A stretch of DNA of 48,224 nt from NCBI GenBank assembly GCA_003151955.1, contig PLZB01000042.1, positions 1 through 48,224 of the forward strand. Reading direction: 5' to 3'. Below the pieces are notes generated by a model, which was not told the DNA's origin, searched no databases, and saw only the letters and a program-made list of their open reading frames with translations. The first letter of the stretch is position 1, and every line of letters starts with the position of its first letter. Positions 7,331 through 14,341 of the stretch are shown here, piece after piece. The position numbers and the translations under genes are program-made. The stretch is from Acidimicrobiaceae bacterium (lineage in GTDB: Bacteria; Actinomycetota; Acidimicrobiia; Acidimicrobiales; UBA8190).

Positions 7331-8257
7331 GTGGCCGGCGGGCGCCGGCCCCCGGAGTTCTTCCTCTACCTGCCCCAGATGCAGATGGAGATGGGGGCCG
7401 TCGTCGACCGGGCCCGGGCCGCCGAGGCGGCCGGGTTCACCGGGATCGCCTTCATGGACCACCTGGCCCCGCCCCGGGCCGGGACAGCCCCCCTGTGGGA
7501 GGCGGTCGTCACCGCCACCTGGGTCCTGGCCCGGACCGAGCGACTCCTCGTCGGCCACCTGGTCCTGTGCGACTCCCTCCGGCACCCGGCCGTCCTGGCC
7601 AAGGCGGCCGTGACCCTCGACCTGGCCTCGGGGGGTCGCTTCGAGCTCGGTCTCGGCTCCGGCTCGGTGCCCGGCGAGCTGGCTGCCTTCGGCGTGAGCG
7701 GGGACACCGCGGCCGGACGGACCCGCCGTCTGGGCGAGACCCTGGAGGTCGTCCGGGCGCTCTGGAGTGGGGAGCCGGTCGATTTCGAAGGCGAGTACTT
7801 CCGCCTGGACGGAGCCCGGCAGCTCCCCGTCCCGGGCCGGGCCATCCCCATCGTGGTCGGAGGGTCCGGCCCCGGCACCCTGGAGTTGGCCCGCCGGCAC
7901 GGGACGTGGTGGAACCTTCCCGTCACCGACCTCGACCGGCTGGGGGAGCTCGCCGGCCGGGTCGCCCCGGCCCGGGTCTCCACCCAGCACCTCGTCGGGT
8001 TCGTCGCCGAGGCCTCGGCCCGCCCCGAGGTCGAGGCGGTCACGGCCCGACGTTTCGGGGGACTGCGGTCGGCCCCACTGGTCGGCGACGGCCCCGAGCT
8101 GGCCCGGAGCTTCGGGGCCCTGGCCGAGCGGGGCGTCGAGCGGTTCTACGTGTGGTTCTCCGACTTCGCCACCCCGGAGACCCTGGCCCGCTTCGGGACC
8201 TCCGTGATCGGGGCCCTGGGCGGCGTGGGGGCCGGCGGGTCCGGTCCGGTCCGATGA
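7331..8257 (+). CDS. LLM-class (luciferase-like) flavin/F420-dependent oxidoreductase
   Basis: 308 aa TIM-barrel flavin enzyme. Visible features are EAAGFTGIAFMDH near the N-terminus, PAVLAKAAVTLDLASGGRFELGLGSG-type text (about 95-115) forming the core LLM signature, GRTRRLGETLEVVRALWSG (about 128-146), and PIVVGGSGPGTLELARRHG (about 175-195) at the cofactor phosphate site. Actinobacterial members often use F420 instead of FMN; which one is used cannot be read here. GTG start 5 nt after the ligase and a 4-nt overlap (ATGA) with the next gene make this a tight operon, so it likely acts on the same acyl or steroid substrate. Confidence 0.88.
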   Translation: MAGGRRPPEFFLYLPQMQMEMGAVVDRARAAEAAGFTGIAFMDHLAPPRAGTAPLWEAVVTATWVLARTERLLVGHLVLCDSLRHPAVLAKAAVTLDLASGGRFELGLGSGSVPGELAAFGVSGDTAAGRTRRLGETLEVVRALWSGEPVDFEGEYFRLDGARQLPVPGRAIPIVVGGSGPGTLELARRHGTWWNLPVTDLDRLGELAGRVAPARVSTQHLVGFVAEASARPEVEAVTARRFGGLRSAPLVGDGPELARSFGALAERGVERFYVWFSDFATPETLARFGTSVIGALGGVGAGGSGPVR

Positions 8258-9054
8258 CCGACTTCTCGGGCCGACCCACCTCCCTTCCGACCAGGCTCAA
8301 CGCGGCCCGGGTCAAGGTGGGTGACGACTGGGTCTTCCGGCTGGCCCCCACGGCGGTGATGTGCCGGATGGGGGCGGTCCGGGCCAGCGTCTACAGCTAC
8401 CTCATCGACGTGGCCGCCGGCATCGCCGTGGACGACGACCCGGGCATGTGGACCTTCACCTCGGACATGACAGTGCGGGCCCGCCCGGGTCCGGCTCCCG
8501 CCACCGTGGAGGCGGCCGCCACCATCCTCCGCCGGGGCGGGCGGTCGTCGACCTGCGAGGTCCACGTCGTCGACGATCAGGGGTCGCCGGTGGCCTACGG
8601 GATCCTGGGCTTCGCCCGGGTGCCCCGGCGTCCGGGGGACCCGGAGAAGTGGACCTCCGACCCGAACCTCGGGTCCCGCTTCTGGGAGCCGGCCCCTCCC
8701 GTCGAGGTCCCCCTGCCCGAGGCGGCCGGGATCCGGGTCGTCGACGGTCCGGCCGGGGTGGTCGAGGTCGAGATCGTCGACGAGCTCCGCAACCCCGCCG
8801 GCACCATTCAGGGGGCCATGGCGGCCCTGGTGGCCGAGGTGGCCGCCGAGGAGATGCTCTCGGCCCGTCACGGTGGCCCCGTGCTCGTGGCCGACCTCGA
8901 CATCCGCTACCTGGCCCAGGCCCGGGTGGGCCCGGTCAGGACCCGGGGGATCTGGTTGGGCGATGGACCGGACGCCGGTGTCCTGGTCGAGCTCCACGAT
9001 GTGACGACCGGCCGCTTCGTGACCCATGTCCTGGCCCGGGCCGAACCCGGGTAG
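8254..9054 (+). CDS. Tandem hotdog-fold acyl-CoA thioesterase-like protein
   Basis: 266 aa with two hotdog halves. The first (about 25-125) contains CRMGAVRASVYSYLIDVAAG; the second (about 150-266) contains NPAGTIQGAMAALVAE, the PaaI-type motif in which a helix follows the active-site glycine. Such proteins hydrolyse acyl-CoA thioesters or, in some branches, hydrate enoyl-CoA. The start ATG overlaps the preceding stop by 4 nt, so it is translated with the ligase and the oxidoreductase. Substrate unknown; the operon suggests release or remodelling of a CoA-bound intermediate. Confidence 0.8.
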   Translation: MTDFSGRPTSLPTRLNAARVKVGDDWVFRLAPTAVMCRMGAVRASVYSYLIDVAAGIAVDDDPGMWTFTSDMTVRARPGPAPATVEAAATILRRGGRSSTCEVHVVDDQGSPVAYGILGFARVPRRPGDPEKWTSDPNLGSRFWEPAPPVEVPLPEAAGIRVVDGPAGVVEVEIVDELRNPAGTIQGAMAALVAEVAAEEMLSARHGGPVLVADLDIRYLAQARVGPVRTRGIWLGDGPDAGVLVELHDVTTGRFVTHVLARAEPG

Positions 9055-9095
9055 CCGGGCCGACCCCCGGGGTGGCGGCCTGGCAGGCTGGCGTC

Positions 9096-9824
9096 ATGGC
9101 CGGACGTGACGGGGTGGAGCGGATCGGATTCCTCGCCCCCATGCAGGTGGAGCTCAACCCCCTGGTCCGGAACCTCTCGCTCCGTAAGACCGTGGTCGGA
9201 GGCCAGGTCCTCTACCGGGGTGCCGTCGGGGGCACCGAGGTGGTGGCCATGCTGGCCGGCGTCGGCCCCGCCGCCGCCACCCAGGCCACCAACCGTCTCC
9301 TGGGCACCGGCCCCCTCGACCAGGTGGTGGTGGTCGGGGTGGCCGGAGGCATCGACCCGGCCCTGAGGCTCGGGGACCTCGTCGTCCCCGAGGTCGTCCT
9401 CGACGCCACGAGCGGCGCCGAGTACCGCCCCTCACCCCGGGCCGAGGTGACCCCGTCCGGCGTGCTCATCACCACCGAGGGGCTCACCGTCGACGGGGAC
9501 AGCGCCGAGGAGCTCCGCACCCGGGGGGTGGTCGCCGTCGACATGGAGACCGCCGCCGTGGCGGCCGTCTGCCACCGGGCCGGGATCTCCTGGTCGGTCT
9601 ACCGGGCCATCAGCGACATCGTGGGGGAGGGGATCGTCGACGACGCCGTCCTCCACCTGGTGCGGACGGACGGGAGCCTCGACGTCGGGGCCGTGGCCCG
9701 GTTCCTCGTCACCCGGCCCTGGAGGATCCCCCACCTGTTTCGGCTGGCCCAGGGGTCGAAGGCGGCCACGGCGGCGGCGGCCGGAGCCGCAGTGGGGGAG
9801 TGCCCCCGCCACGACCTACACTGA
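9096..9824 (+). CDS. Nucleosidase / nucleoside phosphorylase family protein
   Basis: 242 aa, PNP/UDP phosphorylase fold, most like MTA/SAH nucleosidases: GFLAPMQVELNPL at the N-terminus, VVVVGVAGGIDPALRLGDLVVP (about 77-98) as the phosphate/ribose-binding core, and VDMETAAVAAVC (about 149-160) with the conserved M-E pair that holds the ribose. The late catalytic Asp may be that of AISDIVGE (about 171-178). The C-terminal 40 residues are an Ala-rich tail. It follows the hotdog gene by 41 nt. CAGGCT lies 6 nt before the ATG and could give a leaderless transcript. It could take part in futalosine or SAH metabolism; the substrate is not determinable. Confidence 0.78.
   Translation: MAGRDGVERIGFLAPMQVELNPLVRNLSLRKTVVGGQVLYRGAVGGTEVVAMLAGVGPAAATQATNRLLGTGPLDQVVVVGVAGGIDPALRLGDLVVPEVVLDATSGAEYRPSPRAEVTPSGVLITTEGLTVDGDSAEELRTRGVVAVDMETAAVAAVCHRAGISWSVYRAISDIVGEGIVDDAVLHLVRTDGSLDVGAVARFLVTRPWRIPHLFRLAQGSKAATAAAAGAAVGECPRHDLH
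9817..9822 (+). promoter_or_regulatory. -10 element of a leaderless promoter for parA
   Basis: TACACT, partly overlapping the nucleosidase stop codon, lies exactly 7 nt before the parA GTG, with no ribosome binding site in between. Confidence 0.5.
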
Positions 9825-9829
9825 CCGCC

Positions 9830-10606
9830 GTGGCTCGGGTCGTGGCGGTTGCGAATCAGAAGGGCGGCGTCGCCAAGACGACCACCGTCCACTCGCTCGG
9901 GTTCGCCCTGGCCGAGTTGGGTCGGCGGGTCCTCCTGGTCGACCTCGACCCCCAGGCCTGCCTCAGCTTCTCGGTCGGGCTCCGCCCCGACGAGCTGGAA
10001 CGGTCCCTCCACGACGTCTTCGTCCGGAAGATGAAGGTGGCCGACGTCCGGTGCGCCGTCGAAGGGGTCGAGGGCCTCGACATCCTCCCCGCCACCATCG
10101 ACCTGGCCGGCTCCGAGGTCCACCTCCTCACCCGGACCGGGCGGGAGCACGTCCTCGACCGGGCCCTCAAGCCGGTCGCCGACGACTACGACGTCGTCCT
10201 CATCGACTGCCCGCCTTCGCTCGGGGTGCTGACCATCAACGGCCTCACCGCCGCCGGCGAGGTCATCATCCCCCTGCAGTGTGAGGCGCTGAGCCATCGG
10301 GGGGTGGGGCAGCTCCTGGAGACCATCGACGACGTCCGGGCCTTCGCCAACGAGGACCTCGTGGTCCGGGGCATCGTGGCCACCATGTACGACGGCCGGA
10401 CCCGCCACGGCCGGGAGGTGCTGGCCGACGTCGAGGAGCGCTACGGCCTCGAGATCCTGGACCCCCCCATCCGCAAGTCGATCCGGTTCGCCGAGGCCCC
10501 CCAGCAGGGGAAGTGCATCCTCCAGCACGCCCCGAGCTCGCCCGGGGCCGAGGCCTACCGGACCATCGCCCGTCGTCTCGACGCCGACCGGGGCCGGGCC
10601 CGTTGA
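9830..10606 (+). CDS. parA: ParA-family partition ATPase (orphan, no ParB)
   Basis: 258 aa. The deviant Walker A KGGVAKTT is at residues 11-18 with both signature lysines, Walker A' VDLDPQ is at 37-42 and Walker B VVLIDCPPS at 122-130, so it should be an active, dimerising, DNA-binding ATPase of the ParA/Soj class. PIRKSIRFAEAP (about 210-221) is the usual C-terminal signature. No parB and no visible parS cluster (GTTTCACGTGAAAC-like) lie nearby, so it is probably not the main chromosome-segregation ParA. The GTG at 9830 is preferred over an upstream ATG at 9800 because a TACACT -10 element lies 7 nt before it. A zinc-ribbon gene follows 46 nt later. Confidence 0.9.
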   Translation: MARVVAVANQKGGVAKTTTVHSLGFALAELGRRVLLVDLDPQACLSFSVGLRPDELERSLHDVFVRKMKVADVRCAVEGVEGLDILPATIDLAGSEVHLLTRTGREHVLDRALKPVADDYDVVLIDCPPSLGVLTINGLTAAGEVIIPLQCEALSHRGVGQLLETIDDVRAFANEDLVVRGIVATMYDGRTRHGREVLADVEERYGLEILDPPIRKSIRFAEAPQQGKCILQHAPSSPGAEAYRTIARRLDADRGRAR

Positions 10607-10652
10607 CGAGGTCCGGACCGGGTCGGACCGGGCAGAGCAGAAGGAGACGCCG

Positions 10653-11114
10653 GTGACCGACGCCCCCGATCCCCTGGGCAAGCGGGCCCTCTTCTGGGCC
10701 CCCGCCCAACGCCAGGACCCAGCCCCGAGGAGCAACGGCCGGGACCTCGAGGGGAAGCGGGCCCTCTACTCGGCCCGGCCCTCCGCTCCGTCCCAGAAGG
10801 GGAGGGCCAAGAAGGTCGCCGCCGCTCCGACGGTGTCCCAGCCGGACGCCGCTGAGGTGTCCGAGCTCCAGGAGCTCGTGGACGACGTCTCGACGACGTC
10901 CGCCCGTCCCCGGGTCGCTGGACTCCTGGGGCAGGTGACGGTGGAGTGCGGGTCCTGCGGCACGACCCGCGACGTCGATATGGTCCGCTACGCCTCGCTC
11001 CACCTCCCGTTCTTCCTCGTCCGTCCCGGCCGGGGCTTCACCCATTTCATGACCTGCCCGTCCTGTCGCCGGCGGACCTGGGTCAGCGCCTCCTGGAAGT
11101 TCCGTCCCCGCTGA
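10653..11114 (+). CDS. Zinc-ribbon protein with duplicated GKRAL(F/Y) motif
   Basis: 153 aa, no family recognised. The N-terminal half is polar and probably disordered but carries the same short motif twice: GKRALFWA at residues 9-16 and GKRALYSA at 34-41. An acidic helix (about 68-80) follows. The C-terminal third has two CxxC knuckles (C99/C102 and C135/C138) that should bind one zinc ion. A strong AAGGAG ribosome site lies 6 nt before the GTG start. It sits between parA and a DedA gene on the same strand with short gaps, so it may be an adaptor for ParA; that is inference only. Confidence 0.75.
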   Translation: MTDAPDPLGKRALFWAPAQRQDPAPRSNGRDLEGKRALYSARPSAPSQKGRAKKVAAAPTVSQPDAAEVSELQELVDDVSTTSARPRVAGLLGQVTVECGSCGTTRDVDMVRYASLHLPFFLVRPGRGFTHFMTCPSCRRRTWVSASWKFRPR

Positions 11115-11133
11115 GCCTGAGGGGAATCCTCCG

Positions 11134-11763
11134 GTGGTGACCGGCTCGATCCAGCACTGGCTCCTCCATCTCCACGGCCCTGTCGTCTACGTCGGTGTGG
11201 GAGTCCTCGTCTTCCTCGAGATGGCGATCCTGGTGGGTTTCGTCGTGCCGGGTGAGATCGCCGCGGTCATCGGCGGGGTCCTCGTCAGCCAGCACCACGC
11301 CAACCTCGCCGTGATGATCCTGGTGGTGGTGGTGACGGCGACGGGCGGGAACATCGTCGGCTACGAGGTCGGTCGGATCCTCGGCCCCCGGCTCATGGCC
11401 CACCGGCCCCTGCGGGGGAACCCCGGGGTCATGAAGACCCAGCAGTTCATCGCCCGGAGAGGTGCCCCCGCAGTCTTCTTCGGCCGCTGGGTGGTCTTCG
11501 TCCGGGCCGTCCTCCCCGGGATGGCCGGGATGAGCGGGATGTCCCGGCGGTCCTTCGCCCTCATGAGCGCCGCCGGCGGGGTGGCCTGGGGGTCCATGTG
11601 GGTGCTCGTCGGCTACGGAGCCGGGCTCTCCTACACCAAGGTCCTGAGCCAGGCCGGGGTCTGGGGGGCGGGGGTGGCCGTCGTGGTGGTGGCGGCGCTC
11701 GTCGTCTTCATGGTCCTCCGGTCCCGCCGGGAGCGCCGCTCCCTCGAGGCTCAGGACCCCTGA
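11134..11763 (+). CDS. DedA-family membrane protein
   Basis: 209 aa integral membrane protein of the DedA/VTT (SNARE-associated) family. It has a re-entrant/helix pair around LEMAILVGFVVPGEIAAVIGG (about 28-48), the family motif FFGRWVVFVRAVLPGMAGMSGM (about 111-132, with the conserved R-x-x-x-P) and a final TM helix (about 172-196) before a basic tail. DedA proteins are linked to flipping of undecaprenyl-phosphate or phospholipids and to membrane-potential maintenance. Start GTG is 19 nt after the zinc-ribbon gene, so it is probably cotranscribed with it and parA. Its 3' end overlaps the convergent hypothetical gene by 13 nt. Confidence 0.88.
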   Translation: MVTGSIQHWLLHLHGPVVYVGVGVLVFLEMAILVGFVVPGEIAAVIGGVLVSQHHANLAVMILVVVVTATGGNIVGYEVGRILGPRLMAHRPLRGNPGVMKTQQFIARRGAPAVFFGRWVVFVRAVLPGMAGMSGMSRRSFALMSAAGGVAWGSMWVLVGYGAGLSYTKVLSQAGVWGAGVAVVVVAALVVFMVLRSRRERRSLEAQDP

Positions 11764-12266
11764 GGCGCTCCCGGCTCCATGGCGATCAGCTCGTCGACGA
11801 GCTGCTCCCAGGGGACGTTCTCCCAGCCGACGACATCGGCCACAGCCGTGGCCAGCCGGACCGACTCGTCGACCCAGCCCAACTCGGCATCCAGGATCGG
11901 CTCGGCCTCGGGGAAGTGCTCGTTGTAGAAGGCGTGGCCCAACATGACGCCGTACTCGAAGTTGCCGATGCCGGCCCGGGCCTCGGCCACGGCCTCCTCG
12001 ATCTCACGGACCATCCGGCCGGCGGCGGCGTGGGCCGGCTGGGCGGACAGGCGGATGGCCCACTCGGCGCAGTGGAGGCTGCGGTGGAAGTCCCCGTGTG
12101 AGGTGGTGGCGGCCACGGCGGCATCCCGGGCCGTGAGCTTGGCGTACTCGGCGTCGGGGAGGACCTGGCCCAGGAGGTCGTCGAGGGCCTGCGGAGGGTC
12201 GGGGTCCGCCCTAAGGTGGCGGGGGATGCCCGAAGACGCCTTCGATCTCGACCTCGCCGCCGCCAC
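11751..12266 (-). CDS. Conserved-looking hypothetical protein, start uncertain
   Basis: Up to 171 aa. The convincing coding part reads ALDDLLGQVLPDAEYAKLT..., then helical segments with FHRSLHCAEWAIRLSAQ and LGHAFYNEHFPEAEP, and ends WEQLVDELIAMEPGAPQGS. No family recognised; it looks like an all-alpha soluble protein. The start is a problem: the only ATG/GTG/TTG before the conserved-looking part is a GTG at 12266, inside the divergent gene at 12226, while the next (GTG 12116) would drop about 50 residues. A CTG near 12180 is another option. It ends 13 nt inside the 3' end of the DedA gene. Confidence 0.6.
   Translation of the reverse strand: MAAARSRSKASSGIPRHLRADPDPPQALDDLLGQVLPDAEYAKLTARDAAVAATTSHGDFHRSLHCAEWAIRLSAQPAHAAAGRMVREIEEAVAEARAGIGNFEYGVMLGHAFYNEHFPEAEPILDAELGWVDESVRLATAVADVVGWENVPWEQLVDELIAMEPGAPQGS
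12212..12217 (+). promoter_or_regulatory. -10 element of a leaderless promoter for the YbjQ-domain operon
   Basis: TAAGGT lies 8 nt before the ATG at 12226; no ribosome binding site is present. It would drive the four overlapping genes 12226-15207. Confidence 0.5.
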
Positions 12267-12621
12267 CCTCCAGTCCAACGCCGGCGACGTGCCCCTCCTG
12301 CTCAAGCTCCTCGTGACCCAGCTGTCCGAGGTCCTGGACAAGCGGCTGGTAGTCGAGCGGGCCGGTGGCCGGTTCCGGAAGTCGGAGGCCGTCAAGTCCG
12401 TCGAGGTCACCCTCGGAAACGACGTCCTTCGGGCCGAGATCGACGGGGCGTCGGTCCGGTGCACGATCGGCCACTCCTCGGGTGGGATCCGGATCCGTAG
12501 CGAGGAGGTCGGCCTCGACGAGTGGCTGAAGCGGCTCCTGGCCGCCCTCCAGGCCGAGGCGTCCCACAGCGAGCTGGCCCGCCGGGCCCTGGAGAACATC
12601 GTCATCGGAGGAGCACTGTGA
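12226..12621 (+). CDS. Small protein heading the YbjQ-domain operon
   Basis: 131 aa, family not recognised. An N-terminal helical stretch (about 8-42, AAATLQSNAGDVPLLLKLL) is followed by a beta-rich middle (about 43-98) with alternating strands (VEVTLGNDVLRAEIDG, VRCTIGHSSGGIRIRSEEV) and a helical tail (LDEWLKRLLAALQAEA). No signal peptide, Cys cluster or TM segment. Its stop overlaps the GTG start of the next gene by 3 nt, so it is translationally coupled to the double-YbjQ proteins and is likely a partner of them. The ATG is supported by the TAAGGT -10 element 8 nt upstream. Confidence 0.75.
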   Translation: MPEDAFDLDLAAATLQSNAGDVPLLLKLLVTQLSEVLDKRLVVERAGGRFRKSEAVKSVEVTLGNDVLRAEIDGASVRCTIGHSSGGIRIRSEEVGLDEWLKRLLAALQAEASHSELARRALENIVIGGAL

Positions 12622-13412
12622 CCGACACCCCGGACCTGCCCAAGGACGCCGGTCACCGGCTCGACGAGCTGAAAGCGGGCCTTTTCACCTCGGACCTCTC
12701 GGTCAACGAGTTCCTCCTCGTGAAGGAGGCCGGCTTCCACCCCCTCGGCTTCGTCATGGGGTCGTCGATCTACCACACCGGGATCCAGACCCGGAAGTGG
12801 GGCCAGAGCCAGGAGCTGACGAAGCTCACCGAGGCCATGTACAACGCCCGGGAGCTGGCCATGACCCGGATGGAGGAGGAGGCCCAGGAGCTCGGGGCCG
12901 ACGGGGTCGTCGGGGTCCGGCTCGACGTGAACTACTACGAGTGGGGGAGCGACGCCGCCGAGTTCATCGCCATGGGGACGGCGGTGAAGGCCGAGGACGG
13001 CACCTCCTACCTGAACAAGAAGGGGAAGCCCTTCACCTCCGATCTCTCCGGCCAGGACTTCTGGACCATCATGCAGACCGGCTACGTCCCCCAGGGGCTC
13101 GTCATGGGGACCTGCGTTTACCACATCGCCCATCGGGGCATCGGCCAGGCCCTGGGGACGGTGGGGCAGAACGTCGAGCTCCCCAACTTCACCCAGGCCC
13201 TCTACGAGGCCCGGGAGCTGGCCATGACCCGGATGCAGGACGAGTCGAACGAGTTGGGGGCGAGCGGGATCGTCGGGGTCCGCCTCGAGGAGAAGTCCCA
13301 CCAGTGGGGGTCCCACAGCATCGAATTCCTGGCCCTCGGGACGGCCGTGACCAAGCGGGACGGCGAGGTGACCCTGCCCAGACCGGTCACCATCATCTCC
13401 ATGGACAACTGA
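12618..13412 (+). CDS. Double YbjQ-like (UPF0145) domain protein A
   Basis: 264 aa made of two similar halves. Half 1 (about 20-130) has FTSDLSVNEFLLVKEAGFHP, AMYNARELAMTRMEEEA, LGADGVVGVRLDV and EFIAMGTAV. Half 2 (about 140-255) repeats the order with FTSDLSGQDFWTIMQTGYVP, ALYEARELAMTRMQDES, LGASGIVGVRLEE and EFLALGTAV. The (G/A)-A-x-G-(V/I)-(V/I)-G-V-R-L segment before an E-F-x-A-x-GTAV strand is the signature of the YbjQ/UPF0145 fold, known from structures as a pentamer-forming domain often labelled heavy-metal-binding. No Cys ligand set is present, so metal binding is doubtful. It overlaps the genes on both sides by a few bases. Confidence 0.8.
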   Translation: MTDTPDLPKDAGHRLDELKAGLFTSDLSVNEFLLVKEAGFHPLGFVMGSSIYHTGIQTRKWGQSQELTKLTEAMYNARELAMTRMEEEAQELGADGVVGVRLDVNYYEWGSDAAEFIAMGTAVKAEDGTSYLNKKGKPFTSDLSGQDFWTIMQTGYVPQGLVMGTCVYHIAHRGIGQALGTVGQNVELPNFTQALYEARELAMTRMQDESNELGASGIVGVRLEEKSHQWGSHSIEFLALGTAVTKRDGEVTLPRPVTIISMDN

Positions 13413-14341
13413 TGTCCGACCTCATCGGCGGGGATCGGTCGGCCGGTGGCGGCCCCGCCGGCGACCTCCCCGAGGCGGCGGACCGCCGGCTCACCTCCGG
13501 CGCCTTCTCCTCGGGGTTGACCGTCCCCGACTTCGCCGCCTGCCTCCACATGGGGCTCCGGCCTGTTGGGCTGGTCCAGGGCTTCTGCGTCATGCAGTGG
13601 GGTTGGACCGGTCAGGGGTCGATCATGCGGGGGACGAGCCCCTACTCGACGGCGGGCCGAAGCGGCTCCTACTCCGAGGTGTTCCGCTGCCCCCACGGCT
13701 ACGTCAGCGCCGAGCACCGGAGCTTCGGCCAGAACTTCGACCAGCCCTGGGTGGAGCAGGCCTGGGCCCAAGGGTTCGGCTCGGCCTACGGCCGGCTCAT
13801 GGAGGAGGCCGGGGAGGCCGGGGCCCACGGGGTCATCGGGGTGGTCGACACCAACCGTCACCTCGCCGACCTCAACGTCACCGAATTCCACATCCTCGGG
13901 ACCGCCGTCGTCGTCGAGGGGTGGGATCCCCCGCCGGGGACGCCGATCTGGACCACCTCCCTGGCCGGCCAGCGGCTCGGGAAACTCCTCGAGGCCGGGC
14001 TCATGCCGGTCTCGGTGGTGGCCGCAATGTCGTCGGTCCGGGTCTGGGCCTCCTGCATGACCGAGTACCTGATGAGCGGCCAGGCCGTCACCTGGGGCCA
14101 GGCCACCGGGACAGATGAGGTCGTCCAGATCTCGAAGGCCCACATGGAGGTACGTCGCCTGGCCCGGGACCAGGTCCGGGGAATGCTCGGGGGGGACTCC
14201 CTCCACGGGGCCCGGCTCGACGTCTTCGAGCGGGGCGGGGAGGACCAGGTCATCGAAGCCGTCCTCCGGGGGACCCGGGTCCGGCGCTTCAAGGATGTCG
14301 ACCCCATCCCGGTCCCCAAGCCGACGGTGAGCCTGGCATGA
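13412..14341 (+). CDS. Double YbjQ-like domain protein B
   Basis: 309 aa. The layout is that of protein A but more diverged: half 1 (about 27-165) contains FSSGLTVPDFAACLHMGLRP, a long insertion rich in Tyr/Ser/Gly, AHGVIGVVDTN and EFHILGTAVV; half 2 (about 175-295) contains TTSLAGQRLGKLLEAGLMP, ISKAHMEVRRLARDQV, LHGARLDVF and AVLRGTRV. Half 2 lacks the clean G-V-V-G-V motif and looks degenerate. The ATG start shares one base with the previous stop (TGATG). Function unknown; strict coupling suggests fixed stoichiometry with its neighbours. Confidence 0.75.
   Translation: MSDLIGGDRSAGGGPAGDLPEAADRRLTSGAFSSGLTVPDFAACLHMGLRPVGLVQGFCVMQWGWTGQGSIMRGTSPYSTAGRSGSYSEVFRCPHGYVSAEHRSFGQNFDQPWVEQAWAQGFGSAYGRLMEEAGEAGAHGVIGVVDTNRHLADLNVTEFHILGTAVVVEGWDPPPGTPIWTTSLAGQRLGKLLEAGLMPVSVVAAMSSVRVWASCMTEYLMSGQAVTWGQATGTDEVVQISKAHMEVRRLARDQVRGMLGGDSLHGARLDVFERGGEDQVIEAVLRGTRVRRFKDVDPIPVPKPTVSLA

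Noticed and set aside
9800..9829. Earlier ATG start for ParA at 9800
   Set aside because: It overlaps the end of the nucleosidase gene and adds residues (MPPPRPTLTA) unlike ParA N-termini; GTG 9830 has a correctly spaced -10 element.
9830..10606. Chromosomal origin region (parAB, gidA, rnpA neighbourhood)
   Set aside because: The ParA lacks ParB, parS-like palindromes, DnaA boxes and the usual origin neighbours, so no replication origin is supported here.
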